Virus record (IMG/VR): IMGVR_UViG_3300044511_000153
Coordinates: 1 to 43,753 of that record
Strand: one strand, 5' to 3'
Source of the DNA: a virus
DNA length: 43,753 nt
Shown here: piece by piece, positions 12,199-19,747 of the stretch
How the letters are laid out: each line of letters opens with the position of its first letter
How positions within the stretch are numbered: the first letter of the stretch is position 1
Translations under genes and position numbers: made by a program
Notes under the pieces: model-generated
What the model was told of the DNA's origin: nothing
The model's input: only the letters and a program-made list of their open reading frames with translations
Databases searched by the model: none

Positions 12199-14049
12199 AT
12201 GAATAAAGCACAAGAAATTTTATCCAACATTACAATCTTTAATAAGTATGCTAAGCATATACCAGAGTTAAACCGAAGAGAGACCTGGGAGGAGATTGTA
12301 GAACGTAATATGGCCATGCACATACGCAAGTTTCCTAGGTTAAGGGAAGAAATCAAGCATGTGTATAAGAACTATGTGCTAACTAAAAAGGTGCTCCCCT
12401 CTATGAGATCTCTCCAGTTTGGAGGAGTGCCTATTGAACTATCTAATGCTAGGATGTTTAACTGTTCGTACCTTCCGATCGACAGTATAGACGCTTTTCA
12501 TGAGACTATGTTTCTGCTGCTTTCAGGAACAGGAGTAGGTTTTTCAGTACAGACCCATCACATAGAAAAGTTACCTAAAGTACATGGGCCAAACCCTAGG
12601 GCTAGGCGCTTTCTAGTGGGGGACTCTATTGAAGGGTGGGCAGATGCTATTAAAGTTTTAGTAAAGGCGTACTATACAGGCAAGGCAGATGTTATTTTTG
12701 ACTATCGAGGTATAAGAGCTAAAGGAGCTAGGTTACTTACTTCGGGAGGTAAAGCCCCCGGACCAGACCCTTTGCGCATTTGTATTGACAAAGTGCGCTC
12801 AGTGTTGAATAGTGCAGTAGGCAGAAAATTGACCAGTCTAGAGTGCCACGATATTCAGTGTCATATTGCTGACGCTGTTTTATCAGGAGGTATCCGTAGA
12901 GCTGCTATGATTAGCCTGTTTAGTCAAGGCGACCTAGATATGTTATCTTGTAAGGCGGGACCTTGGTGGGAACTAAACCCTCAGAGAGGCAGAGCTAATA
13001 ATAGCGTAGCTTTACATAGAAAGTTTACAACCAAGGACCAATTTGAAGCTATTTGGAGGAAAGTAGAGGAGTCAGGGGCAGGAGAGCCTGGTATCTACTG
13101 GACTAACGATTATGACTGGGGAACTAACCCTTGTGTAGAAATCGGCCTTCGTCCTTTTCAGTTTTGTAATTTAACAGAAATTAATGCTTCTACGGCGGAC
13201 ACCCAGGAGGAGCTCAATACTAGAGCTAAAGCAGCTACTTTTATAGGTACACTACAAGCTAGTTACACTGATTTCCACTACCTTAGACCTGTGTGGGAAG
13301 AGACCACTAAACATGACGCTTTAATTGGGGTGTCCATGACAGGCATCGGGTCGGGGGCAGTATTAAACCTTAGCCTAGAGGAAGCAGCTAAGACAGTTCG
13401 GGAGGAGAATGAGCGGGTAGCTAAACTACTAGGTATCAACCCTGCCGCTAGAACTACAGCGGTTAAGCCGGCTGGTACCACCTCTTTAGTCTTAGGTACT
13501 TCTTCGGGTATACATGCTTGGCATAATGATTACTACGTTCGTCGTATGCGGGTAGGTAAAAACGAGCCTTTGTACAGTTATATGAAGGAGAACTTGCCGG
13601 AGCTAATCGAGGACTGTCACTTTAAACCACATATAGAAGCTGTTATGTCTTTCCCTCAAGTAGCCCCCGAGAATGCCATCCTTAGAACTGAATCGTTTCT
13701 AACTCTACTAGAACGAGTTAAGAAGTTTAATCAGGAGTGGGTGAACCCAGGGCATGTTGATGGTATAAATAACCACAATGTTTCCTGTACCATTTCCTTA
13801 AAAACCGATGAGTGGAAAACTTGCGGAGAGTGGATGTGGGAAAACCGTCACACCTATAATGGTATTAGTGTTCTACCCTATGACGGGGGTACTTATATAC
13901 AGGCTCCTTTTGAAGACATTACTAAAGAGAGGTACGAAGAAATGTTACCTCTGCTTCAAAGTGTGGATCTAACTAACGTTATTGAGCTCGACGATAATAC
14001 ACTACTAAACGATCAAGCCGCTTGTGCGGGTGGAAAATGTGAAGTATAA
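12199..14049 (+). CDS. nrdJ: class II (adenosylcobalamin-dependent) ribonucleotide reductase
   Basis: 616 residues from the ATG at 12199, which has AAGGA just upstream; a GTG five codons earlier is less likely. It reduces ribonucleotides to deoxyribonucleotides using B12 as radical source. Monomeric RTPR-type features: FNKYA and RRETWEE near the N-terminus, NARMFNCSY with the first active-site Cys, SGTGVGFSVQ, SGGIRRAAM, NPCVEI with PFQFCNLTEI (second active-site Cys and radical loop), KPAGTTSLVLGTSSGIH, and a C-terminal CAGGKC redox pair. It is somewhat shorter than the lactobacillar enzyme (about 740 residues). T5 itself uses class I enzymes. A structured leader precedes it. Confidence 0.95.
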   Translation: MNKAQEILSNITIFNKYAKHIPELNRRETWEEIVERNMAMHIRKFPRLREEIKHVYKNYVLTKKVLPSMRSLQFGGVPIELSNARMFNCSYLPIDSIDAFHETMFLLLSGTGVGFSVQTHHIEKLPKVHGPNPRARRFLVGDSIEGWADAIKVLVKAYYTGKADVIFDYRGIRAKGARLLTSGGKAPGPDPLRICIDKVRSVLNSAVGRKLTSLECHDIQCHIADAVLSGGIRRAAMISLFSQGDLDMLSCKAGPWWELNPQRGRANNSVALHRKFTTKDQFEAIWRKVEESGAGEPGIYWTNDYDWGTNPCVEIGLRPFQFCNLTEINASTADTQEELNTRAKAATFIGTLQASYTDFHYLRPVWEETTKHDALIGVSMTGIGSGAVLNLSLEEAAKTVREENERVAKLLGINPAARTTAVKPAGTTSLVLGTSSGIHAWHNDYYVRRMRVGKNEPLYSYMKENLPELIEDCHFKPHIEAVMSFPQVAPENAILRTESFLTLLERVKKFNQEWVNPGHVDGINNHNVSCTISLKTDEWKTCGEWMWENRHTYNGISVLPYDGGTYIQAPFEDITKERYEEMLPLLQSVDLTNVIELDDNTLLNDQAACAGGKCEV

Positions 14050-14257
14050 TTGGAAATCCCTTTGGTTCCCTCCAATTAATCTCTGGAATGTGCCAGGGTT
14101 AAATAAGTACTACCACCCGCCTAGAGGCGGAAAGACAAGCTGCCAGAAAAAATGCAAACTAGACGAAGCTCTAGTTTGCACAGGGTGCAATAGAACTATA
14201 GAAGAAATAAAGCAGGCTTATGAAGACCAAATTTACTGTCTTGACAAAGCCTCTTAG
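14039..14257 (+). CDS. DUF1289-like Cys-rich small protein
   Basis: 72 residues from the GTG at 14039, with GGTGGA upstream. The C-terminal half reads CQKKCKLDE then VCTGCNRTIEEI, matching the DUF1289 pattern (four Cys, LD, GCxRTxxEI), a probable metal-binding unit of unknown function in bacteria. It overlaps the end of nrdJ by 11 bases and is therefore co-translated. A link to reductase redox chemistry is possible but unproven. Confidence 0.75.
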   Translation: MKYNWKSLWFPPINLWNVPGLNKYYHPPRGGKTSCQKKCKLDEALVCTGCNRTIEEIKQAYEDQIYCLDKAS

Positions 14258-14269
14258 TTAAGGTATAAT
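14241..14269 (+). promoter_or_regulatory. consensus sigma70-type promoter
   Basis: TTGACA, 17-bp spacer, TATAAT, overlapping the last codons of the DUF1289-like gene. It starts transcription of the small-gene cluster from 14310 on. Confidence 0.92.
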
Positions 14270-14309
14270 ATATGTATACTAAGAGATCAGGGAGTAATTG
14301 GAGTTAAAA

Positions 14310-14459
14310 TTGTGGGGTTACTGGGCTAAAGCCTTAGGGGAGAAATCTTATAGCGACTCTAAAAAGGCGGATGTAGTGGCTATAATTAGAACTATAATTA
14401 TAGCCAGCTACTTAATAACTAACGCTTTTATTATCGCGGGAGTTATCCACCATTGGTAG
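14310..14459 (+). CDS. small single-span membrane protein
   Basis: 49 residues from a TTG start at 14310 with GGAG six bases upstream; a TTG four codons earlier has poorer spacing. The N-terminal half is amphipathic and basic (WGYWAKALGEKSY). Then comes one clear membrane span (IIRTIIIASYLITNAFIIAG) and a short VIHHW tail. Similar small membrane proteins are, as I recall, frequent in large phages, possibly acting at the host membrane. Confidence 0.65.
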   Translation: MWGYWAKALGEKSYSDSKKADVVAIIRTIIIASYLITNAFIIAGVIHHW

Positions 14460-14487
14460 TTGTAGGGTAAATAATTTAGAGGTTAAA

Positions 14488-14670
14488 ATGACTCAAAAAG
14501 AATGGAATGTTAAGCGTTATTTCAAACTTCAAGAAAAACGGAACCAAGGTAAACTTGACAAAGAAGAGAAAAAAGAGCTTGAAGAAATGGCAATGATTCG
14601 TTTATACTCAATGATTGAGTCAGATGACGATGTAAAAGAAGTTTTTCATAAAATGAAGGCTAGGAATTAA
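14488..14670 (+). CDS. small charged helical protein
   Basis: 60 residues, almost entirely charged helix (KRYFKLQEKRNQ, then DKEEKKELEEMAM). AGAGG lies four to five bases before the ATG. Unknown function. It is followed immediately by the 14672 gene. Confidence 0.65.
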   Translation: MTQKEWNVKRYFKLQEKRNQGKLDKEEKKELEEMAMIRLYSMIESDDDVKEVFHKMKARN

Positions 14671-14671
14671 G

Positions 14672-14923
14672 ATGAATGCACTACTAGAAAGTCTGGTTGA
14701 TAAGTCTCAGTTGGAAGTTTGGGGTACTAATATGTACAATGGCGCTCCTGAGTATGAAGGGTCAGAGCTAGACATCCCTAAGTTTGTTGGCTTAATCCTT
14801 GATGAGTGCATCAAAGAAGCCCGCAAAGAAATGCCGGACTATGATTCTAGTGATGCTTATACGCGTGGCAGGTGCGATGGTATACTTGATGTTATTGTCG
14901 GAATAAAAAACCTTTTTGAGTGA
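14672..14923 (+). CDS. hypothetical phage protein
   Basis: 83 residues, acidic. A middle helix reads FVGLILDECIKEARKEM, followed by DYDSSDAYTRGRCDGILDVI. Not recognised with certainty. It is followed directly by the metallophosphoesterase gene, separated by only a few bases. Confidence 0.65.
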   Translation: MNALLESLVDKSQLEVWGTNMYNGAPEYEGSELDIPKFVGLILDECIKEARKEMPDYDSSDAYTRGRCDGILDVIVGIKNLFE

Positions 14924-14930
14924 GTGCAAA

Positions 14931-15818
14931 ATGAAAATCGCTCAATGTTCTGATATACATCTTGAATTTGGTTCATATGCATTTACTGATGTTAATGCAG
15001 ATGTACTTATTCTTGGTGGTGATACTCTTTTATCAATAGATTTTGAACCTTTGAACTTGTTCCAGGTACCGAAATCTAAACGCTATCATGATTTTTTTAA
15101 GGACGCAAGTACACGGTTCAAGGATGTAATTTACATTATGGGAAATCATGAACACTATCACTCTGATTTTGCCAAGACGGTTGAACATATTCGTGAATGC
15201 ATTGCAGAATACAAAAATGTTCATTTTCTAGATAACAATTCTGTAGTTATTGATGGGGTTACCTTTATTGGTGGTACTATGTGGACCAATATGAACTCAA
15301 GGAATCCGATAACAATTCAAGTCATGAAAAATAAACTAAATGACTTTATAGCTATTCAGAACAGTAATGTTATGCGGCGCACGAAGGTTCCTGTGTATGA
15401 AAGAGACGAAAATGGAAAGATCATTTATAATGAAAAACCTAAGTACAAGTTCATCACAGAACCGAGCTCTTTTAGTCCAGATGACGCAGCCGATGAGTTC
15501 TATAAGTTCATTGATTATCTAACAAGCGTGGTCGAACAAGCGCCGGATGAGAAATTTGTGGTATGCACACATCATGCCCCGAGCCGTTTGAGTACTAAGC
15601 CGCAATACCTAGAGGATTTTCACATGAACGGTGGTTACTCTAGTTCACTTGAGGAATTTATTCTTGACCATCCACAGATCAAGGTATGGACACACGGACA
15701 TACTCATGATAAGTTCGATTATTCTATTGGATCTACACGCATCATTTGCAATCCCCGTGGGTATGCTAATTTTGAAGCAAGTGCAGATGAATTTGAACCA
15801 CTGATATTTGAGGTATAG
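14931..15818 (+). CDS. calcineurin-like metallophosphoesterase
   Basis: 295 residues from the ATG at 14931. The metal-binding motifs appear in order: SDIH (Asp, His), GGDT, GNHEHYH, THHAPS and GHTHD, the five-motif pattern of the calcineurin-like family. The substrate cannot be told: phosphodiesters, cyclic nucleotides or diadenosine compounds are possible. Its base usage is less AT-biased at wobble positions than the replication genes nearby, which could mark later acquisition. It differs from the SbcD-like nuclease at 32737, which is partnered with an SbcC-like gene. Confidence 0.88.
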   Translation: MKIAQCSDIHLEFGSYAFTDVNADVLILGGDTLLSIDFEPLNLFQVPKSKRYHDFFKDASTRFKDVIYIMGNHEHYHSDFAKTVEHIRECIAEYKNVHFLDNNSVVIDGVTFIGGTMWTNMNSRNPITIQVMKNKLNDFIAIQNSNVMRRTKVPVYERDENGKIIYNEKPKYKFITEPSSFSPDDAADEFYKFIDYLTSVVEQAPDEKFVVCTHHAPSRLSTKPQYLEDFHMNGGYSSSLEEFILDHPQIKVWTHGHTHDKFDYSIGSTRIICNPRGYANFEASADEFEPLIFEV

Positions 15819-15820
15819 TT

Positions 15821-15949
15821 ATGGAAGCTAATGAAATGTTCACTCTAGGATTCGTGCTAGGAGTACTTGTATTCCTCCCCTTTTTGAGTATCGTAGAAAT
15901 GGCTATAGAACACTTATTTAATGCTTTGAAGAAAGGAAAGGGAGAATGA
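15821..15949 (+). CDS. small single-span membrane protein
   Basis: 42 residues starting two bases after the metallophosphoesterase stop. A hydrophobic span (FTLGFVLGVLVFLPFLSIV) is followed by a short helix and a basic C-terminus (KKGKGE). Its stop overlaps the next start as ATGA. Topology: probably N-out, C-in. The function is unknown. Confidence 0.6.
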   Translation: MEANEMFTLGFVLGVLVFLPFLSIVEMAIEHLFNALKKGKGE

Positions 15950-16221
15950 AACTTACCTACTCACCTAAGCAAATTAAGAAAGTTGCTAAGTTTATCTGGA
16001 AAAACAACCCTTATGCTGAAAAGTTTGCTACTACTAAGGAAGATTTAGCAGACCAGATTACGGGGAGGTTGCTCTCACTTGCGAAAGAGGGAGGGAAAAT
16101 TGTGGCTTCAAGGGGGTTTTGTATTACGCTTTGGCCGATAGATGAAGAAACCTTAGAGGCTGAGGTTCTAGTGGATGCTGCGGTTGGGTCAAAGAGAAGT
16201 TACAAAACAGTTAGTGTGTAA
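15946..16221 (+). CDS. hypothetical phage protein
   Basis: 91 residues with a strong AAGGGAGA ribosome binding site just before the ATG. The N-terminal half is a basic helix (YSPKQIKKVAKFIWKNN). The C-terminal half looks like a small beta sheet. Not recognised. The following 88 bases before the next gene show no clear feature. Confidence 0.65.
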   Translation: MKLTYSPKQIKKVAKFIWKNNPYAEKFATTKEDLADQITGRLLSLAKEGGKIVASRGFCITLWPIDEETLEAEVLVDAAVGSKRSYKTVSV

Positions 16222-16309
16222 TTTTGATATTGACCCGAGCATTCATTTTAAGACAATTTCTAATCGGTTCTTGCTGAAAAGCAAGGAATAAATAATACTA
16301 GGATTTATT

Positions 16310-16621
16310 ATGAAAAACTTAAATAAAGAAAACCTTTTTCGAACCTTGTATAAATCAAACCAAGATCGGGAAGAGTACCTTGATACGATCCCTAGAGATA
16401 TTAGCCCTGCCTTTTTTGATAACAAGTATACTAACTCAGCTTTAGTAGACTTGGACATGCTGATTGATTATATTTTTGGTAATTTCTCCGGCTCAATTTT
16501 CTGGTTCTTGTATGAGTGGAGACCTGGGTGTGAAGTTACGTTTAACGAAGAGACGGCTGTTATCAATAACATAGAGGAGTACATTGTATGGATGAAAAAC
16601 GTCGAAGGATGGGAAGGGTAA
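16310..16621 (+). CDS. conserved phage protein, unknown function
   Basis: 103 residues, acidic. The block SPAFFDNKYTNSALVD near residue 32, and later IFWFLYEWRPG with INNIEEYIVWM, resembles a family I recall in many large phages without a known role. It overlaps the next small gene by one base (TAATG). Confidence 0.75.
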   Translation: MKNLNKENLFRTLYKSNQDREEYLDTIPRDISPAFFDNKYTNSALVDLDMLIDYIFGNFSGSIFWFLYEWRPGCEVTFNEETAVINNIEEYIVWMKNVEGWEG

Positions 16622-16737
16622 TGTGCAGCAATGACTGTGATCAAGGAAGAAAGTGCGATTGTGGTGAACAAATAAACTTGGTCCTGCCAATGGTACTCGT
16701 CTTGTTAGTTCTTTTTATTGTAGCAGTGGTATTCTAA
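16621..16737 (+). CDS. small Cys-rich single-span membrane protein
   Basis: 38 residues. The N-terminus holds four Cys (MCSNDCDQGRKCDCGE), and the rest is one membrane span rich in Val and Leu. It starts on the stop of the previous gene (TAATG). The Cys cluster could bind a metal or form disulphides. The CxxGRxCxC pattern recurs, as I recall, in small proteins of other phages. Confidence 0.6.
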   Translation: MCSNDCDQGRKCDCGEQINLVLPMVLVLLVLFIVAVVF

Positions 16738-16738
16738 A

Positions 16739-16921
16739 ATGGGTACTATTTGTAATGAGTGCAAATACAATGATTTCACTGTGGAAATCAGGGGTGGAAT
16801 TACCTATCAATACCCCTCTTGCGATTACTTCCATAAGTGGTTTAAGAAAGCAGTAAAAATCGAACAATGTAGAGACTTTGAAAAATACGAACAGCCAAGT
16901 AGTACAGTACTCAAGGATTAA
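16739..16921 (+). CDS. small Cys-containing protein
   Basis: 60 residues starting one base after the upstream stop. CNECKYND near the start and later Cys residues (PSCDYF, EQCRDF) could form a zinc site. The spacing CxxC...C...C resembles other small phage proteins, but I cannot assign a function. Confidence 0.6.
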   Translation: MGTICNECKYNDFTVEIRGGITYQYPSCDYFHKWFKKAVKIEQCRDFEKYEQPSSTVLKD

Positions 16922-16924
16922 TAA

Positions 16925-16984
16925 ATGTCAGAAGTTATTTTAGTAGAAACAGTTAAATATATAGCTAAGGTTTCCCATGGTTGA
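16925..16984 (+). CDS. possible 19-residue peptide
   Basis: A short frame (MSEVILVETVKYIAKVSHG) with AAGGA eight bases before its ATG and an eight-base overlap with the next start. It may be a real coupled peptide or simply carry ribosomes to the 16977 gene. Confidence 0.3.
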   Translation: MSEVILVETVKYIAKVSHG

Positions 16985-17261
16985 GAGTATTAAATTAGAC
17001 GAGGGTAAGCTAAAGTGGAGTCTACTACCTCTAGAAAGTATTCAGGAAGTAATAAAGGTACTGATGTTTGGGGAGACTAAGTACTCTACGGACAACTGGA
17101 AGAACCTCAAAGATGCTAAGTCTAGGTACTATGACGCTGCTATGCGACATCTCACTGCATGGAAATTAGGGGCTAAGACAGACCCAGAGTCAGGGCTTTC
17201 ACATTTAGCCCACGCAGCTTGCTGCATCCTATTCATGACTTACTTCGAGTCTAAGAAATGA
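16977..17261 (+). CDS. dATP/dGTP diphosphohydrolase-like protein (DUF5664)
   Basis: 94 residues. The pattern DEGKLKWSLLPLESIQEV, then FGETKYSTDNWK, YYDAAMRHLTAW and GLSHLAHAACCILF matches the DUF5664 family, an all-helical MazG-related group annotated as dATP/dGTP diphosphohydrolases. Such enzymes can bias dNTP pools or hydrolyse purine dNTPs. Paired with a phage reductase and dUTPase, a role in nucleotide pool control is likely. The family match is by motif memory. Confidence 0.8.
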   Translation: MVESIKLDEGKLKWSLLPLESIQEVIKVLMFGETKYSTDNWKNLKDAKSRYYDAAMRHLTAWKLGAKTDPESGLSHLAHAACCILFMTYFESKK

Positions 17262-17271
17262 AAATTTGTAC

Positions 17272-17300
17272 TTGAAAATTATCTTTCAATACTCTATAAT
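17272..17300 (+). promoter_or_regulatory. sigma70-type promoter
   Basis: TTGAAA, 17-bp spacer, TATAAT, about ten bases after the stop of the 16977 gene. It drives the 17324-18395 cluster. Confidence 0.88.
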
Positions 17301-17323
17301 ATCATCTGTTGGTTGAAATTAAC

Positions 17324-17524
17324 ATGCTTTATTCAAAAGAGTTTTTAGTTGGTGCCTTTGCTAGTAAGTACTCATCCTTAGGTGAAAATACGGAAGCAGA
17401 TCTATGGTGCATGGCCTGGGATTTCTATGACACTGTAACTAAAGAGGACTTTAGAAAGTATGCTAATTTAACCCCCGAAATCTTAAATATCTATAGGAGA
17501 AACTTAAATGCAAGTAAAAACTAG
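17324..17524 (+). CDS. hypothetical small protein
   Basis: 66 residues from the ATG at 17324. An in-frame TTG at 17309 sits at the expected transcription start and has no ribosome binding site. Acidic, helical, with WCMAWDFYDTVTKEDFRKY in the middle. Unknown function. Its end overlaps the next start by 17 bases. Confidence 0.6.
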   Translation: MLYSKEFLVGAFASKYSSLGENTEADLWCMAWDFYDTVTKEDFRKYANLTPEILNIYRRNLNASKN

Positions 17525-17903
17525 TGACATGCTAGCAAAAGCTGCCACGTGGTTAGGTGTGTACGACGAAGGCGCTTTTATCACTTTTAGACACCTTCGG
17601 CGTACAAACCTCTCTTACAACCGCGTCCATGCAAAAGGTGGAGCAACTTTTTGCTTCTTAGTTGAGCCTAATAACGGTGTATTCCACTTTTCTGTAGCTC
17701 TTTGTTCTAATAAAGATATTTTTAATAAAGAACGGGGGCGCCAAATCGCTTTCGGCAGGATGACCTTGAACCACACTCATTTCTTAGGGGAGTTCTCAGG
17801 AGAGGACTCAATGCTAGAGCAAGCTTTAAGCGTTCTAGAGGATTCAAATAATCCTCTGGCATTAAAGTTACATAGAGATCATGAAAAATACGGCCTCTAT
17901 TGA
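17508..17903 (+). CDS. hypothetical phage protein
   Basis: 131 residues with AGGAG a few bases before the ATG, inside the end of the previous gene. The centre looks like a beta domain (ATFCFLVEPNNGVFHFSVALC) followed by basic and acidic segments. Not recognised. Confidence 0.65.
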   Translation: MQVKTSDMLAKAATWLGVYDEGAFITFRHLRRTNLSYNRVHAKGGATFCFLVEPNNGVFHFSVALCSNKDIFNKERGRQIAFGRMTLNHTHFLGEFSGEDSMLEQALSVLEDSNNPLALKLHRDHEKYGLY

Positions 17904-18033
17904 TGAAGAAGACCAGTTAATTATTAACATAATTACTGAACTCGAAGAACTAGAGCCTCAAGACTTAGAAAATTTCTTAGACTTAATAAATAATACACCA
18001 AATGAAGACAATTTATATTACAAAGATTTTTGA
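17881..18033 (+). CDS. small acidic protein
   Basis: 50 residues, very acidic (ITELEELEPQDLENFLDLIN), overlapping the end of the 17508 gene by 23 bases. Such small acidic proteins in phages sometimes bind host enzymes as DNA mimics, but nothing here proves that. It overlaps the next frame by 32 bases, so only one of the two may be translated well. Confidence 0.45.
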   Translation: MKNTASIDEEDQLIINIITELEELEPQDLENFLDLINNTPNEDNLYYKDF

Positions 18034-18220
18034 CAGTTACACTAGTTATATGGGGGAAAGTTATAACGAAGCTATGGAAGTCTACCATAAGTCTAAAAGT
18101 ACCTGCAGTGTCTTGCGTATGGATCCGGGTAGTCCTAAGCAAGTACTTCTGCATCGTAAAATTCAAGACAGCTTCTCTCGTATCATGCAGGACGCTTTTT
18201 ATGCCGCTGTACGAGTATAA
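18002..18220 (+). CDS. hypothetical small protein
   Basis: 72 residues starting MKTIYITKIFDSYTSYMGES, mixed composition, C-terminus basic. No strong ribosome binding site is seen. It overlaps the acidic protein frame upstream and the zinc-ribbon gene downstream by 20 bases. Moderate support only. Confidence 0.5.
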   Translation: MKTIYITKIFDSYTSYMGESYNEAMEVYHKSKSTCSVLRMDPGSPKQVLLHRKIQDSFSRIMQDAFYAAVRV

Positions 18221-18395
18221 ATGTAATAGCTGCGACTATACTTTTGAAGTATTTCATAAAACTACTGAAGTAATAAAGCGATGCGAGAGATGTAACTCTG
18301 TTAATGTTACTAGACTACTTTATACGAGTAGCTTGAAGTTTAATGGGGCGGGTTTTTATAGAGAAGGTTTCTCTAGTAAATTGAAGGACAGTTAG
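18201..18395 (+). CDS. FmdB-like zinc-ribbon protein
   Basis: 64 residues from the ATG at 18201, with AGGA eight bases upstream. It begins MPLYEYKCNSCDYTFEVFHK, the hallmark of the FmdB/CxxC_CxxC_SSSS zinc-ribbon family, and continues with the second CERC pair. The family is common in bacteria and some phages as a putative regulatory zinc ribbon, with no firm function. A longer frame exists upstream but does not fit the family start. Confidence 0.85.
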   Translation: MPLYEYKCNSCDYTFEVFHKTTEVIKRCERCNSVNVTRLLYTSSLKFNGAGFYREGFSSKLKDS

Positions 18396-18407
18396 TTAAA
18401 TTTTGAC

Positions 18408-18436
18408 TTGATTTCTGTAATACACTGTAGTATAAT
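18408..18436 (+). promoter_or_regulatory. sigma70-type promoter
   Basis: TTGATT, 17-bp spacer, TATAAT, shortly after the FmdB-like gene. The first long gene is 225 bases away, so the transcript has a long leader. Confidence 0.88.
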
Positions 18437-18442
18437 ATGTTT

Positions 18443-18660
18443 TTGGTATGGAGAAACCATGAAAGCAGTTTTTAACCTTTGATCTGAGTAACCAGATGAG
18501 GTAGCTGCTTGGAACATACAGAAACAAGGTACTAACAGATTTATAACATAACCTTGTTCGATTAATTTTTTGGTTGCGCGCGTAAACGGGGTAGCATATT
18601 TTTTTATTTAATAAAGACCTTCATTTTACGCACGCGCAACCTTTCTTTAAAGGCATAAAA
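18443..18660 (+). ncRNA. structured ~220-nt leader or small RNA
   Basis: Pairings seen: AAGCAG with CTGCTT around an inner ATCT/AGAT hairpin (about 18463-18510), AACAAGGT (18523-18530) with ACCTTGTT (18551-18558), and a strong GGTTGCGCG-CGTAAA arm (18572-18586) with its complement (18624-18641) enclosing 37 AT-rich bases. The GC-rich stem stands out in this AT-rich genome. Only a seven-codon frame is open after the promoter. It could be a regulatory leader for the 18661 gene or an independent RNA. Confidence 0.5.
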
Positions 18661-18876
18661 ATGGACAATGAAGACCTGACGATTTCTTTCAATGATATTC
18701 CTACTTTAGTGGTAAAAATCTCTGGGCTTAATTTAGTCGATGAGGCTGATGGCAGTGGTACACTACAATTTAACTACGAGGTACTTTCTGGTACTCCTCC
18801 GGGGGACTTAGAGACCCGTATTAAGAATACCATTTTCGAGGCTATTAATCAGGCCGTGTCTAGACACGAAAATTAA
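18661..18876 (+). CDS. hypothetical small acidic protein
   Basis: 71 residues, acidic, starting MDNEDLTISFNDIPTLVVK, with beta-like strands and a helical end (RIKNTIFEAINQAV). AAAGG precedes the ATG, inside a small CCTTT/AAAGG hairpin that could hide it. Unknown function. The 113 bases after it contain no recognised feature. Confidence 0.6.
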   Translation: MDNEDLTISFNDIPTLVVKISGLNLVDEADGSGTLQFNYEVLSGTPPGDLETRIKNTIFEAINQAVSRHEN

Positions 18877-18989
18877 ATACGGCCAAGCACTTAGGTGTTT
18901 TAACTAAAAACAGTTCTTAATGAGCGTACTAGCAGGCTCGAATCTAGTATCCAAAACATAATGAGCTTGTAACTTTATAGGAGAAACCT

Positions 18990-19208
18990 ATGTTTATGCT
19001 CCCTCTTATGTTTTTGTTGCAGGTAGTTCCTAATATTAATTATATCCCTCAACAAAGTATAATGACTGTATCAATAACCTGCCCTAGCGAACTAGTAGGA
19101 GTTAAAACTCCTGCTACTAAGGTGGTGCATTCTTCTCTAGATTTTGTACTTGATAACATCAATAATACTGGTATATTGCCCGTATACTTAGTACAAGTGT
19201 GTAAATGA
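18990..19208 (+). CDS. putative exported small protein
   Basis: 72 residues with AGGAG before the ATG. The first 13 residues are hydrophobic (FMLPLMFLLQVV), resembling a short signal or anchor. The rest is polar with Pro and two Cys. It overlaps the SleB-like hydrolase gene by four bases (ATGA), so the two may act together in the envelope. Confidence 0.55.
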   Translation: MFMLPLMFLLQVVPNINYIPQQSIMTVSITCPSELVGVKTPATKVVHSSLDFVLDNINNTGILPVYLVQVCK

Positions 19209-19747
19209 TTACTAATGCTATAATAACTTGTATGGCTCTAAATATCTACTACGAAGCTAACGCAGAACCTCTGGAGGGTAAATATGCTGTAGCTCATGTA
19301 GTACTAAACCGAATGCAAGAGAGCCGCGAGGGGGCGTGTACAGTAATATACAAACCTTCTCAATTTTCATGGACTTTAACTCCGCAAGCAGCGCCGACAG
19401 GTTTGGGCTGGTTAGAAGCAAAAATTATTGCGCGTGAGGTTTTGAATGGTAAGTCTACAGATCCTACGTGTGGTTCTACTTTCTTCCATGCGCAGGGGGT
19501 TCGGCCCAGTTGGGCGAAAAAACTAAAGAAAGTTACTAGAATCGGTATGCACATTTTTTATCGTGATGCCGGGCCTATTGCTCATTATATAGAGAATAAC
19601 GATGTTAAACACTTTTCCTTTTTTAGGCTTCGACTTGGACCTTATTTCCACAGCAAGAAACCACACCTCCAACTATCCTTTCATAAATATAATTACGGAC
19701 AAAAATCGCAGCAGCTATTCAATCGAAGTAGCAGTTGCTGGGTTTAA
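19205..19747 (+). CDS. SleB-like cell wall hydrolase with abnormal C-terminus
   Basis: 180 residues as read. Residues 1-125 match the cell wall hydrolase family of SleB: ALNIYYEANAEPLEGKYAVA with the likely catalytic Glu, VVLNRM, FSWT, TFFHA, PSWA and a terminal IGMHIFYRD. Family members usually end near that last motif. Here the frame runs on for about 55 residues that are an out-of-frame reading of the hsp20 gene (146-base overlap). A one-base shift near 19590-19605 would restore a stop, so an indel or sequencing error is likely. Expected activity is lytic cleavage of peptidoglycan. Confidence 0.8.
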   Translation: MITNAIITCMALNIYYEANAEPLEGKYAVAHVVLNRMQESREGACTVIYKPSQFSWTLTPQAAPTGLGWLEAKIIAREVLNGKSTDPTCGSTFFHAQGVRPSWAKKLKKVTRIGMHIFYRDAGPIAHYIENNDVKHFSFFRLRLGPYFHSKKPHLQLSFHKYNYGQKSQQLFNRSSSCWV

